Assembly (NCBI GenBank): GCA_023700825.1
Contig: JAMPYE010000070.1
Location: 1-12,945 of the forward strand
DNA length: 12,945 nucleotides
Reading direction: 5' to 3'
Source of the DNA: Thermoanaerobaculia bacterium
GTDB lineage: Bacteria > Acidobacteriota > Thermoanaerobaculia > Gp7-AA8
In this document: one piece after another, positions 1 through 7,470 of the stretch
How positions within the stretch are numbered: position 1 is the first letter of the stretch
Layout of the letters: each line of letters begins with the position of its first letter
Translations under genes and position numbers: made by a program
The notes under the pieces: generated by a model
The model's database searches: none
What the model was told of the DNA's origin: nothing
Seen by the model: the letters and a program-made list of their open reading frames with translations, nothing else

Positions 1-183
1 AGCTCGAGCTCGTCGAACTCGAGGAGTGATAAAACGGGTGAGACGCCCTCGAGCGAGCCTGCCCCGGAGAAGGCGCCGGAGACGACGGCGGCCGAGCCCG
101 TTGCGGCGGAGCCGGCGGCCGAGCCCGCAGCGGAAGCGCCGCCCCCCGAGCCTCCTCCCGCGGGAGACGCGGCTCAGCGTTAG
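1..183 (+). CDS. C-terminal tail of an unidentified protein (5' end outside window)
   Basis: Reading frame 1 is open from the window edge to a TAG at 181-183. It encodes a Ser-rich stretch followed by a Pro/Ala/Glu-rich low-complexity tail with AEPA-type repeats, ending PPPAGDAAQR. Third codon positions are almost all G or C, as in the clear genes here, which argues for real coding. No start codon occurs in this frame, so it must enter from upstream. There is no recognisable domain; such tails occur on many unrelated proteins, so no function is assigned. Ambiguity: frame 3 also reads an acidic peptide LELVELEE before a TGA at 27-29, so the true upstream gene could end there instead, or a frameshift could join the two. 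Confidence 0.45.
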   Translation, partial: SSSSSNSRSDKTGETPSSEPAPEKAPETTAAEPVAAEPAAEPAAEAPPPEPPPAGDAAQR

Positions 184-229
184 GCGGAGGACGTGCCGGT
201 GTCCGCCACCGCGGGCGGCTCGTGCCTGG

Positions 230-246
230 CCCGGCGGCGTGCCGGG
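230..246. terminator. small GC hairpin between convergent genes
   Basis: CCCGGC at 230-235 pairs perfectly with GCCGGG at 241-246 around a 5-nt loop. It lies in the 148-bp gap between the plus-strand tail ending at 183 and the minus-strand gene ending at 332, where a terminator is expected. There is no T-run on either side, so it is only a weak candidate. I see nothing else in this gap. Confidence 0.2.
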
Positions 247-331
247 TATCGTTCAGCGGTCCGCCACGAGCCCTGGGCACGCGAGCGCGTCTCTCACTCG
301 AGGAGCACGCTCCACCGCGGGAGTCGCCGCG

Positions 332-3229
332 TCAGCGGTACGATTCGCGGTAGTCGAACGGGGAGCGCTTCTTCTCCTTGCCGAGACTCGCTCCGAGCCA
401 GACGAGCAGCGGCATCACGTAGCTGACGCCGTAGACGATCCAGTTCACGTCGCCCGTCTTGGCCCCCGCCAGGTAGAGCGTCGGGCTGAAGAGCGCAAAA
501 AGAATCCAGACGGGACGGCTCGAGAGGATCGCCACCGGCACGACGAGCAGCCAGTACGAAGGCTGCGCGGCGAACGAGATCAGGAGCAGTACTCCGATGC
601 AGCTCGCGAACGCGCTCTCGGCGTTCGCAGACTTTACCGACGAGAACTTCAGGATGACCATCGCCACCAAGACCAGGATGATCGCCGCCAGCGCGGGCGC
701 GTTGAGGTGCGTCTCCACCCACCCGTCGTACTGGCTCATGGCGAGACGGCCGCTCACGCTCTTCCAGAAGTTAGAGAGTGATACCGCCCAGCCCTTCGAA
801 TCGACGAGCTCGGAGATCAGGTCCTGCACGAGTCGCAGTGTGGGCGAGGTGCTCACCGCGCGGGTGAGCGGATCGAACAGAGCGACGCCGGTGCCGACGA
901 TCGCATATGGGGCGAAGAGCACGATGAGCATCGGCAGCAGCGCCCTGAACCTGTGGTTCGCGGCATCCATCACGGCCGAGAGCGCCGCCAGGGGGAGCAG
1001 GCTCGTTCCTCCGGCGAAACCGAGCGCCGCGCCTGCGGCCATCGAATTCTGACGAAGAGCGAACCGGCACGTCGCCAGCACGAGCATCGCGCCGAGAATC
1101 TCGAGATGCCCGTTCCAGAATCCCTCGAGCACGGCGAGCGGGAAGAGTGCCCACGCGAGCGCCGCCCTCGGCGACTTCGGGTTCCAGAGGAGCCAGATGG
1201 TCGCCATGTCGGCCGCGAGAAGCATCAGCCGCCAGAAGACGAGGTTGCCTCCCATCCAAGCCCATACGACGAACAGGAGCTGCGCCCAGGGAGGCCGGTT
1301 CGACGGGATCGTGGGATTGTCGATCGGATCCGAGCTCGCGGCGCGAAGCCCGGCCACGCTCGGATCGTCCGGCGTGACGACGTATGGATTCTGTTCCGCG
1401 GCCGAGAGGATCCCGTCCCAACGGTAGCGAAACACCTCCGTCGAGAGCACCGGCTCGGCGACGAAGCCGAGGAGCCGAAACCCTGCCGCCAGAAGAAAGA
1501 TCGTCTTCAGCGGCAGCTTCTTCGCCGTGAGCATCGAGAGGGTCCAGAGCACCGCGGCGACCGCGTAGACGAGCAGGAACGCGAAGTTGCCCCCGAATTT
1601 CCCGGCGAAAATCGCGGCGAGCGTGGTGACGAAGAGCGCAGTGACGAGGGGCGGGAACGGGTTCGCGAGAAGCGGGTGCTTCCCGGGCCGAAGCGCTTCC
1701 TCCTCCATCGTCGGCTCGGCGGCCTCGACCTCGGGCTCGTGCTGCTCCGGCTCGGGCTCGGCCCGCGGCGCGCCGGGGCGTGCCGCGGCCCCGCCGACTG
1801 CAACGGCAGTGCGGCTCACCTCGCCGGGATAGAACGAGGCCGGTCCCTCCTCGGCAGGCGGAGCCTGGAACGAGGGACGATCCATCCCCACGACTGTCGC
1901 CGGGAGCGATCCCGAGCTGTCGCGCAGCCGACTGCCCGATCTGACGGGCGGAAGCTCCATCTCCGTCGGGGCGTTCTGGTCGACCCCGCGCACGGGCTTG
2001 AGCTCCATCTCCGTCGGGGCGTTCTGGTCGGCCGCGAGCGTGTCCGGCCTGCGCACCGCCTTGAGATCCATCTCGGTCGCCGCGTCGCGGTCGGGCGCGC
2101 TCACGGCGTGTTCCAGGTCGGTCTTCGCAAGGTTCGCCGTGTCGGGATCTTTCGCGGAGGGCCCCGAGACGGACGCCGCGTTCACCGCCGGCGTCGGCTG
2201 GTCGTGAACCGTGCTGACCGGACGCGCGCCACTCTGGGACTGCGAAACCTGCTGTGAAACTTCACCGGACGGGCGCTGCGCCGTCGCTGCTTCGAATTCC
2301 GGGTCGGTGTAGGGATCGGCGCTTTCGTTGGCCGCCTTCATCAGCGCCGCGAGAGACTCTTCGGTCGTTCGGCCGAGGTCCTGGCCGGAGAGCAGCTTCT
2401 CCATCGCCTTCGAGTTACGGAAGGCTTCGAGCTTCTTCGCGAAGTCGAACGCCGACTGGTAGCGCGCATTCTTGTCGCGTTCCAGAGCGTGCAGGATGAT
2501 GGCATCGAGTTCCGCGGGCAGGCTGAGGTGCTTCGAAGGGGGGACGGGGAAGTCCTTCGACATGATCTTGGAGACGACGTCGCGATAGCTCTTCCCCGGA
2601 AAGGCCGCGACATAGGTCAGGAGCTCGTAGATCACCGCGCCCATCGCGAAGATGTCGTCGGGCGGTCCGCTCTCGCCCCGCATCCGCTCGGGCGACATGT
2701 AAGAGATGGTCCCGCTGACGAAGCCGGTCTTGGTGAGCCGCGTTTCGTCGAGGCGGGCGAGGCCGAAGTCGAGAATCTTGGGGACTCCCTTCGCGGTCAC
2801 GCAGACGTTCGAAGGCTTGATGTCGCGATGCGTCACTCCGATCTCGTGCGCGTATCCGAGGCCCTGGCAGAGCTGGATCGCGATGTCGAGCTTCGTCGTG
2901 AGCGCGATGGGCGTCTTTGACGAGATGATCCTGCTGAGATTGGTCCCCTCGACGTACTCCATCACGAGGTAAGTGATGTCCTCCTGCTGGCCGAAGTCGT
3001 AGACGACGACGATGTTCGGGTGCTGGAGGCGTCCCGCGGTCTTCGCTTCCATCTGGAGCCGCGCAAGAAGATTGTCTTCGGCGAATCCGGAGTCGAGCTT
3101 GATCGTCTTGATCGCGACGATGCGGTCGATGAACGGGTCGCGCGCCTTGTAGACGACGCCCATTCCGCCTTCGCCGAGGATGGAGAGAACGTCGTACTTC
3201 CCGATCTTCCGGGGGTGCTGATCGGTCAT
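332..3229 (-). CDS. Ser/Thr protein kinase fused to a GT-C-like membrane glycosyltransferase domain
   Basis: This 965-residue protein has three parts. Residues about 12-270 are a Hanks-type kinase: glycine loop GEGGMGVVY (19-27), ATP-binding Lys41, Glu61, HRDIKPSN with catalytic Asp136, DFG at 154-156 and a GTISYMSPE activation segment. All catalytic residues are present, so it should be active. Residues about 275-520 form a disordered linker with three copies of a TEM(E/D)L motif (Thr385, Thr406, Thr422). From about 524 the protein is polytopic, with roughly ten hydrophobic segments. It carries FRYRWDG (600-606), which resembles the YRYxWDG-xxxxxxNPY signature in the first outer loop of bacterial GT-C (GT87/mannosyltransferase-like) proteins; Glu598 sits where an acidic catalytic residue is expected. 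GT-C enzymes use lipid-phosphate sugars on the outer face, so a cytoplasmic kinase could control a periplasmic sugar transfer; that is inference. ATG3229 follows a TGGAGG ribosome-binding site. The kinase call is firm and the GT-C call is moderate. Confidence 0.9.
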   Translation of the reverse strand: MTDQHPRKIGKYDVLSILGEGGMGVVYKARDPFIDRIVAIKTIKLDSGFAEDNLLARLQMEAKTAGRLQHPNIVVVYDFGQQEDITYLVMEYVEGTNLSRIISSKTPIALTTKLDIAIQLCQGLGYAHEIGVTHRDIKPSNVCVTAKGVPKILDFGLARLDETRLTKTGFVSGTISYMSPERMRGESGPPDDIFAMGAVIYELLTYVAAFPGKSYRDVVSKIMSKDFPVPPSKHLSLPAELDAIILHALERDKNARYQSAFDFAKKLEAFRNSKAMEKLLSGQDLGRTTEESLAALMKAANESADPYTDPEFEAATAQRPSGEVSQQVSQSQSGARPVSTVHDQPTPAVNAASVSGPSAKDPDTANLAKTDLEHAVSAPDRDAATEMDLKAVRRPDTLAADQNAPTEMELKPVRGVDQNAPTEMELPPVRSGSRLRDSSGSLPATVVGMDRPSFQAPPAEEGPASFYPGEVSRTAVAVGGAAARPGAPRAEPEPEQHEPEVEAAEPTMEEEALRPGKHPLLANPFPPLVTALFVTTLAAIFAGKFGGNFAFLLVYAVAAVLWTLSMLTAKKLPLKTIFLLAAGFRLLGFVAEPVLSTEVFRYRWDGILSAAEQNPYVVTPDDPSVAGLRAASSDPIDNPTIPSNRPPWAQLLFVVWAWMGGNLVFWRLMLLAADMATIWLLWNPKSPRAALAWALFPLAVLEGFWNGHLEILGAMLVLATCRFALRQNSMAAGAALGFAGGTSLLPLAALSAVMDAANHRFRALLPMLIVLFAPYAIVGTGVALFDPLTRAVSTSPTLRLVQDLISELVDSKGWAVSLSNFWKSVSGRLAMSQYDGWVETHLNAPALAAIILVLVAMVILKFSSVKSANAESAFASCIGVLLLISFAAQPSYWLLVVPVAILSSRPVWILFALFSPTLYLAGAKTGDVNWIVYGVSYVMPLLVWLGASLGKEKKRSPFDYRESYR
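1953..2093 (-). repeat. in-gene repeats encoding three (D)xxA(A/P)TEM(E/D)L motifs
   Basis: Two exact 30-bp direct repeats lie at 1953-1982 and 2001-2030 (period 48 bp), and a diverged third copy lies at 2064-2093. All stay in frame in the kinase linker. They encode DRDAATEMDL (380-389), DQNAPTEMEL (401-410) and DQNAPTEMEL (417-426), the last two followed by a (K/P)PVR tail. Each copy presents one Thr in an acidic context. Confidence 0.85.
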
Positions 3230-3234
3230 CGAAT

Positions 3235-3240
3235 CCTCCA
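3235..3240 (-). promoter_or_regulatory. ribosome-binding site of the kinase gene
   Basis: On the minus strand TGGAGG lies 5 nt before the ATG at 3229. This supports the chosen start, which also places the kinase domain at the very N-terminus as is usual. Confidence 0.7.
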
Positions 3241-3250
3241 GATGAGGGAG

Positions 3251-3256
3251 ATTGTA
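3251..3256 (-). promoter_or_regulatory. possible -10 element upstream of the kinase gene
   Basis: The 81-bp gap between the diguanylate cyclase stop and the kinase start is locally AT-rich. On the minus strand it reads TACAAT, one mismatch from the sigma-70 -10 consensus, about 20 nt before the start codon. No convincing -35 box is visible at 16-18 bp. The kinase may therefore have its own promoter or be read through from the cyclase gene. Confidence 0.25.
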
Positions 3257-3310
3257 AAGAGGAAACGGAATTTCGGGATTGAGAATCGCAGAGCGCTACG
3301 GAAGCCGGGC

Positions 3311-4324
3311 TCAGGCAACGCGGTTGCCACCCATGCTCTTCGCGCGCCCGAGCGCCTGCTCGGCCATCCGGATGAGTGCTGTGGAGTCGGACACTGCCGG
3401 GCCGGTCGCTGCGGCACCGAGGCTGACGCTGAGCGAGAGCCCCCTGGCAATCTCTTCGCGCTCGACCGCGATGCGGATCCGCTCGCCTGCGAGGATCGTT
3501 CCCTCGCGGTCGGTTCCGGGAAGCACGGCGAGGAACTCCTCGCCGCCGAAGCGCCCGATCGAGTCGTAAGGCCGGAGGTGGGAGCGAAGCCTGCGGACGA
3601 TCTCCTGCAGCGCCGCGTCGCCGGCCTCGTGGCCGCGACTCGAGTTGAGCTCGCGCAGATGATCGACGTCGACGAGCAGCACGCCGAGACCCGAGCCGTC
3701 ACGGCGCGAATGGGCGAGCTCCCGCTGCAGGATGTCGATGACGGCGCCCCGGTTCCAGAGCCGGGTGAGCGGATCGATGCGCGCGGGGGAAGCGATCCCG
3801 CCGTCCTCGCGCAGGAGCTCCTCCTGCCCCTTCGAGTACACGGGATTGCGGAGCTCGGCCTCGGCGATACGCGCGAGGTCGCGGAAGTCGGCCAGGTCGC
3901 GCTCGCCGAGGGCTCGAGTCCGCTCGTCGAACATCTCCAGCACACCGACGACGCTTCCGTCGTGGGACGTCAGTGGATGCGCGCAGTAGAAGCGGACGAA
4001 TGGCTCCGAGGTGACGAGCGGGTTGTCGGAGAAGCGCGCGTCCCTGCGGGCGTCTTCGACCGTGAAGGTCTCGCTCGAGTGGATCGCGTGCCCTGCGAAC
4101 GACATGTCGCGCGCGATCTGCGGGAAGGCGAGCCCGAGGCTCGACTTGAACCAGACGCGAGTGCTGTCCACTAGCGCGATCGCGAGAACGGGAGCGTCGA
4201 AAATTCGCCGAGCGAGCCGGGTGACGCGATCGAATCGCTCCTCCGCAGGAGTGTCGAGAAGAGCAAGCGAACGGAGGGCTTCGATTCGAGTCGACTCGTC
4301 GAGGGGAAGCGATGGGCGCTGCAT
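3311..4324 (-). CDS. GAF-GGDEF diguanylate cyclase
   Basis: This 337-residue soluble protein is predicted to make c-di-GMP from two GTP. Residues about 14-165 match the GAF subtype that begins EALRSLALLDT and contains VWFKSSLGL and NPLV, common in front of bacterial cyclases and kinases. Residues about 182-337 are a GGDEF domain: DPLTRLWNR (184-192), metal-site Asp219 in LVDVDH, Asn227, GHEAGD, and an intact GGEEF signature (260-264). RPYD (251-254), five residues upstream, is a complete inhibitory I-site, so product feedback is predicted. The last segment, around AEQALGRAKSMGGNRV, is slightly divergent from the usual ADxALYxAKxxGRNRV. There are no membrane segments, so the sensed ligand is cytoplasmic and unknown. 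The gene lies upstream of the kinase in the same direction and diverges from the polysaccharide-type cluster, which makes it a plausible regulator of that cluster (inference). The SD-like AAGGAA sits unusually close to the ATG. Confidence 0.92.
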   Translation of the reverse strand: MQRPSLPLDESTRIEALRSLALLDTPAEERFDRVTRLARRIFDAPVLAIALVDSTRVWFKSSLGLAFPQIARDMSFAGHAIHSSETFTVEDARRDARFSDNPLVTSEPFVRFYCAHPLTSHDGSVVGVLEMFDERTRALGERDLADFRDLARIAEAELRNPVYSKGQEELLREDGGIASPARIDPLTRLWNRGAVIDILQRELAHSRRDGSGLGVLLVDVDHLRELNSSRGHEAGDAALQEIVRRLRSHLRPYDSIGRFGGEEFLAVLPGTDREGTILAGERIRIAVEREEIARGLSLSVSLGAAATGPAVSDSTALIRMAEQALGRAKSMGGNRVA

Positions 4325-4344
4325 TTCCTTGAAGTGTAAGTTGT

Positions 4345-4356
4345 ATCGCTCGCGAT
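4345..4356. promoter_or_regulatory. palindrome in the divergent intergenic region, possible operator
   Basis: ATCGC at 4345-4349 and GCGAT at 4352-4356 form an inverted repeat around a 2-nt centre, in the 126-bp region between the divergent GGDEF and receiver genes, about 20 nt before the GGDEF start. A shared operator would be expected here, but a 5+5 palindrome can arise by chance in GC-rich DNA. Confidence 0.25.
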
Positions 4357-4403
4357 GGATAGAGAGCCCGCGTTTCGAGGGCCCGCATCGCGCCTTCGTC
4401 TCA

Positions 4404-4432
4404 TTGCGGCACGCTCGGAAAGCTGCTAACTT
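4404..4432 (+). promoter_or_regulatory. candidate sigma-70 promoter of the polysaccharide-type operon
   Basis: TTGCGG (4404-4409) and TAACTT (4427-4432) are separated by exactly 17 bp, directly upstream of the receiver gene. The -35 matches the first three consensus bases and the -10 keeps the first T, the A and the last T. Transcription would start around 4439, leaving a leader of only about 12 nt before the ATG at 4451. That fits the absence of a clear Shine-Dalgarno sequence there. Confidence 0.4.
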
Positions 4433-4450
4433 GCCGCATGGACATCAATC

Positions 4451-4831
4451 ATGGGTGAGACTGGGGGCAGAGCTGCCACCGTGGTCGTTGCGGAGGACAA
4501 TTTTCTCACCTCCCATCTGATCGTGGCCACGCTCGAGAAGGCTGGTTATCACGCGGAAGCCGGCCGCGATGGCGACATCGTGTCCAGACTCGTTGCGAAA
4601 CTCGAACCCCGTGTCCTCGTGATCAACCTCAACCTTTCCAGGCCGAGCGGGATGGAATTGCTTCGCACGCTCCGGCCGCACGCCTCGGGAATGCGCGTCG
4701 TGGCGTTTCTCGCGCCCGGGCAGGCGGACATGAAGCCGCAGGCGGTCGGGCTCGGGGCGGACGTGTTCTTCGAGCCTCCGTTCGACCCGGACGCGCTGAT
4801 CCGCGAAGTCGCGCGGCTCGTGGGGGAGTGA
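4451..4831 (+). CDS. stand-alone degenerate response-regulator receiver (pseudo-receiver)
   Basis: This 126-residue protein has the size and pattern of a single CheY-like receiver domain: VVVAEDNFLTSHLI with acidic Glu15/Asp16, the LSRPSGMELL segment after beta-3, and GADVFFEPPF at beta-5. The residues needed for phosphotransfer are changed. The phospho-acceptor Asp is Asn59 (codon AAC at 4625-4627), the beta-4 Thr/Ser is Leu87, and the beta-5 Lys of the usual KPF is Pro109. It is therefore unlikely to be controlled by a histidine kinase and more likely acts as a protein-interaction module. There is no output domain. Its stop is one base before the next start, so it is co-translated with the HEAT protein. 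The start lacks a clear Shine-Dalgarno sequence; GTG at 4481 would also leave the domain whole. Confidence 0.8.
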   Translation: MGETGGRAATVVVAEDNFLTSHLIVATLEKAGYHAEAGRDGDIVSRLVAKLEPRVLVINLNLSRPSGMELLRTLRPHASGMRVVAFLAPGQADMKPQAVGLGADVFFEPPFDPDALIREVARLVGE

Positions 4832-4832
4832 C

Positions 4833-6071
4833 ATGAACGACGTGGATCTCGTCAACGCTTCGTACATGCTCACGAGACAGGGGATCTTCATCGTCGCGGT
4901 CGCGGTGCTCGTGCTGCTGTCGATCGCGATCCTGCTCTCCCTCATCGTGTTCATCCATCATCTCTGGAGCGACCGCGAACGCCGGCTCAACCGGGAGCGA
5001 TTCGAAGGAGCTGCGTCGTTTCTCGCCCCGTTTCTCGTCGGCGCCGAAGGCGAGCTGTCGGCGGCGGTCGCGCGGGCGCGATCGAAGTACGGCGACCGGG
5101 CGGTCGGCCTCGTGCTGCGAAGGGCGCGGTTCGACTTGAAAGGTGAGGTGGCCACGCACATCGCCGACTGCCTTCTCGAGATGGGCGCGGTCGACGAGCT
5201 GATTCGCGAGACGAAATCGCGCCGCGACTGGCGACGCGTCGGCGGTGCCCGCGGCCTCGGCGAGTGCGGTGGCGAGAAAGTTCGCACGGTGCTCATGGAC
5301 CTCGCGATGAACGATCCGGTGGGTGACGTCCGCCGCGCCGCACGCGAGGGACTGCTTGCCGAGCACCATCCGCGGGCGACGCAGGTCGCCATCGACTCGT
5401 TTCTCCAGGATCTGCCCCGCCGCGCGGGCTGGAGGCGCTCGTTCTACGCGCGCCTCGCGGCGGTGGCTTCCACCGACCTTCTCGACCTGATCCGCTCGCG
5501 TCAGCTTTCCTCGGGAGAGGAAAAGCTCGCCCTCGAGGCCCTAGGAGACGCGGGCGCCACGGATGCCCTCACGCTGGCGATCGGAGCCACGCGTTCGCGC
5601 GAGCCCGAGTTGCGCGCGACCGGGATCCGCGTCGCCGGGAAACTGGGCGGCGCCGCGGAGTTCCCGCTGGTGCTTCGATCGCTCGAAGACGACGCGTGGT
5701 TCGTGCGCGCCGCGGGAGCTCGCGCGCTCGAGTGGATGCTCGGCTCCCGGCGGCTCGAGGCTCCCGACGACGATACGAGGCGACTCGCGACGAACCTGCT
5801 GGGCGCGCGGCTCAGCGATGGGTCGTGGTGGGTCCGCGCCAATGCGGCGCGCGCCCTTGCGCGGGCCGGAGAAGAGGGGATTGTCGTGCTCTTCGCGGCC
5901 GCCGAAGGCAAGGACCGCTATGCCCGGGACGCCGCACTCGCGGCGCTCGCAATGGCGAACCTCGATCCGGTCCGCACGGCGAGACTGCGGAAGATCGCCG
6001 GCGCGGGCGGCGCCGCCGAGGCCGCGGCTGCTCGCGCGGCCGCGCTCAAGCCCGGGGAGGTGCGCGCATGA
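4833..6071 (+). CDS. membrane-anchored HEAT-repeat protein
   Basis: This 412-residue protein has one N-terminal membrane segment (about 17-41, very hydrophobic, followed by a basic SDRERRLNRER stretch). By the positive-inside rule the rest is cytoplasmic. The rest is Ala/Leu/Arg-rich helical repeats of HEAT/PBS-lyase type, clearest around residues 131-176, 229-302 and 320-385. Features include DPVGDVRRAAREGL, DDAWFVRAAGARAL and DGSWWVRANAARAL, each an acidic turn then a V-R-x-A-A helix. HEAT arrays bind proteins and have no catalysis, so a scaffold or regulator of the adjacent synthase is likely. The gene begins one base after the receiver stop, behind a GGGGGAG ribosome-binding site, and overlaps the glycosyltransferase start by four bases. 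The translational coupling supports assembly with the synthase. The exact number of repeats cannot be fixed by eye. Confidence 0.78.
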   Translation: MNDVDLVNASYMLTRQGIFIVAVAVLVLLSIAILLSLIVFIHHLWSDRERRLNRERFEGAASFLAPFLVGAEGELSAAVARARSKYGDRAVGLVLRRARFDLKGEVATHIADCLLEMGAVDELIRETKSRRDWRRVGGARGLGECGGEKVRTVLMDLAMNDPVGDVRRAAREGLLAEHHPRATQVAIDSFLQDLPRRAGWRRSFYARLAAVASTDLLDLIRSRQLSSGEEKLALEALGDAGATDALTLAIGATRSREPELRATGIRVAGKLGGAAEFPLVLRSLEDDAWFVRAAGARALEWMLGSRRLEAPDDDTRRLATNLLGARLSDGSWWVRANAARALARAGEEGIVVLFAAAEGKDRYARDAALAALAMANLDPVRTARLRKIAGAGGAAEAAAARAAALKPGEVRA

Positions 6072-7468
6072 CCACGCTGATTTTCCAGTTCTTCGAACTG
6101 ATGATCCTCCTCTACTTCACGGTGCTGAACTCGATCTACCTGATCTTCACGATCATCGCGTTCTTCGACCTGCTGTCGTTCGACCGCAGGTCGCGCCGCC
6201 GCGGGCTCGGCGACGTGCTCTCGGGCACGACGTTTCGCCCGATCTCGATCATCGTTCCCGCCTACAACGAGCAGGAGACGATCGTCGACAACGTGCATTC
6301 CGTGCTCGAGGTGGGCTACCCGGAGTTCGAGGTCATCGTGGTCAACGATGGCTCGAAGGACGAGACCGTTCTGCGGCTCCAGAAGGAGTTCTCTCTCTTC
6401 CCGATCACCGACGCGACGCGGGCGCAGCTCCCGACCCAGAAAGTGCACCAGGTCTACCGGTCGCTCGACCATCCGAACCTGATCGTTCTCGACAAGGACA
6501 ACGGCGGAAAGAGCGACGCGCTCAACGCCGGGATCAACGTCTCGAACTATCCGCTCTTCTGCTCGATCGACGCCGATTCGCTCTTGAACTCCGACGCGCT
6601 CCTCCGCATTGCGCGCCCCTTCGTCGAAGACGAGCGGATCGTCGCGGCCGGCGGGATCGTGCGCGTCCTCAACGGCGCCGTGATCCAGGACGGGCGAGTG
6701 GTCAAGTCGCGGGCGCCGACGACGTTCCTGGTCCTGTGCCAGACCATCGAATACGTGCGCGGCTTCCTCACCGGAAGAACGGCGCTCGCCAAGATGAACT
6801 CGCTGCTCATCATCTCGGGAGCCTTCGGGCTGTTCCTCAAGCGCGCGGTGATCGAAGCCGGGGGATACAACACCAAGACCGTCTGCGAGGACATGGAACT
6901 CGTCGTGCGCCTTCACAGGATCGCGCGCGAGAACAGGAAAGTGGCTCGGGCCATCTTCGTGCCCGATCCCGTCTGCTGGACCCAGGTACCCTCGGACCTC
7001 AAGTCGCTGCTGCGCCAGCGCGACCGATGGCAACGGGGGCTCGTCGAGAGCCTCTCGATGCACATGAAGATGTTCCTCAACCCGCTCTACGGCGCGATCG
7101 GAATGTTCGCCTACCCGTTCTACCTCTTCTTCGAGGCACTCGGACCGGTGTTCGAGGTCTTCGGCTATCTGCTGATCCCCGTCCTCTGGTACTTCGGCGT
7201 GCTGGACGTCACCTTCTTCTGGATGTTCTTCACGCTCGCGATCCTCTACAACATCACGCTGTCGCTGATGGCGCTGATCATCGACGACCTGCTCTTCCAG
7301 CGCTACGACCGCGCCAGCGACCTCGGGAAGATGATGCTGGGAGCGCTGCTCGAGTTCGTCGGCTATCGGCAGATCCTCTCCGTTCGGCGCACGATTTCGT
7401 TTTTTACCGCCCTCTTCACGCGCCAGAAGTGGGGACACATCGAGCGAAAGCCGATCGCCGAGACCTGA
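6068..7468 (+). CDS. processive family 2 glycosyltransferase (polysaccharide synthase type)
   Basis: This 466-residue inner-membrane enzyme resembles the cellulose/hyaluronan/PNAG synthase group. An N-terminal hydrophobic region (about 4-35) precedes a cytoplasmic GT-A domain. That domain has SIIVPAYNEQE, nucleotide-site NDGS (Asp94), the DxD motif DADS (168-171), the catalytic-base pair Glu274-Asp275 in CEDMEL, and QRDRW (317-321), the QxxRW motif of processive enzymes. Three or so membrane helices follow (about 341-415), then a C-terminal amphipathic part. All catalytic motifs are intact. It should polymerise a nucleotide-sugar and push the chain across the membrane; the sugar cannot be read from sequence. 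There is no C-terminal PilZ domain, so any c-di-GMP control would act through another protein. ATG6068 is chosen over longer upstream in-frame starts because it forms an ATGA overlap with the HEAT gene stop and begins the protein at its membrane segment. Confidence 0.93.
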   Translation: MTTLIFQFFELMILLYFTVLNSIYLIFTIIAFFDLLSFDRRSRRRGLGDVLSGTTFRPISIIVPAYNEQETIVDNVHSVLEVGYPEFEVIVVNDGSKDETVLRLQKEFSLFPITDATRAQLPTQKVHQVYRSLDHPNLIVLDKDNGGKSDALNAGINVSNYPLFCSIDADSLLNSDALLRIARPFVEDERIVAAGGIVRVLNGAVIQDGRVVKSRAPTTFLVLCQTIEYVRGFLTGRTALAKMNSLLIISGAFGLFLKRAVIEAGGYNTKTVCEDMELVVRLHRIARENRKVARAIFVPDPVCWTQVPSDLKSLLRQRDRWQRGLVESLSMHMKMFLNPLYGAIGMFAYPFYLFFEALGPVFEVFGYLLIPVLWYFGVLDVTFFWMFFTLAILYNITLSLMALIIDDLLFQRYDRASDLGKMMLGALLEFVGYRQILSVRRTISFFTALFTRQKWGHIERKPIAET

Positions 7469-7470
7469 TC

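Noticed and set aside
1953..2030. Two exact 30-bp repeats resembling the start of a CRISPR array
   Set aside because: Only two exact copies, an 18-bp spacer, and all copies stay in frame inside the kinase linker. They are protein-coding repeats.
953..2257. 434-residue plus-strand open frame
   Set aside because: Antisense to the kinase fusion; Arg/Glu/His-rich sequence is the mirror of the real gene's codons.
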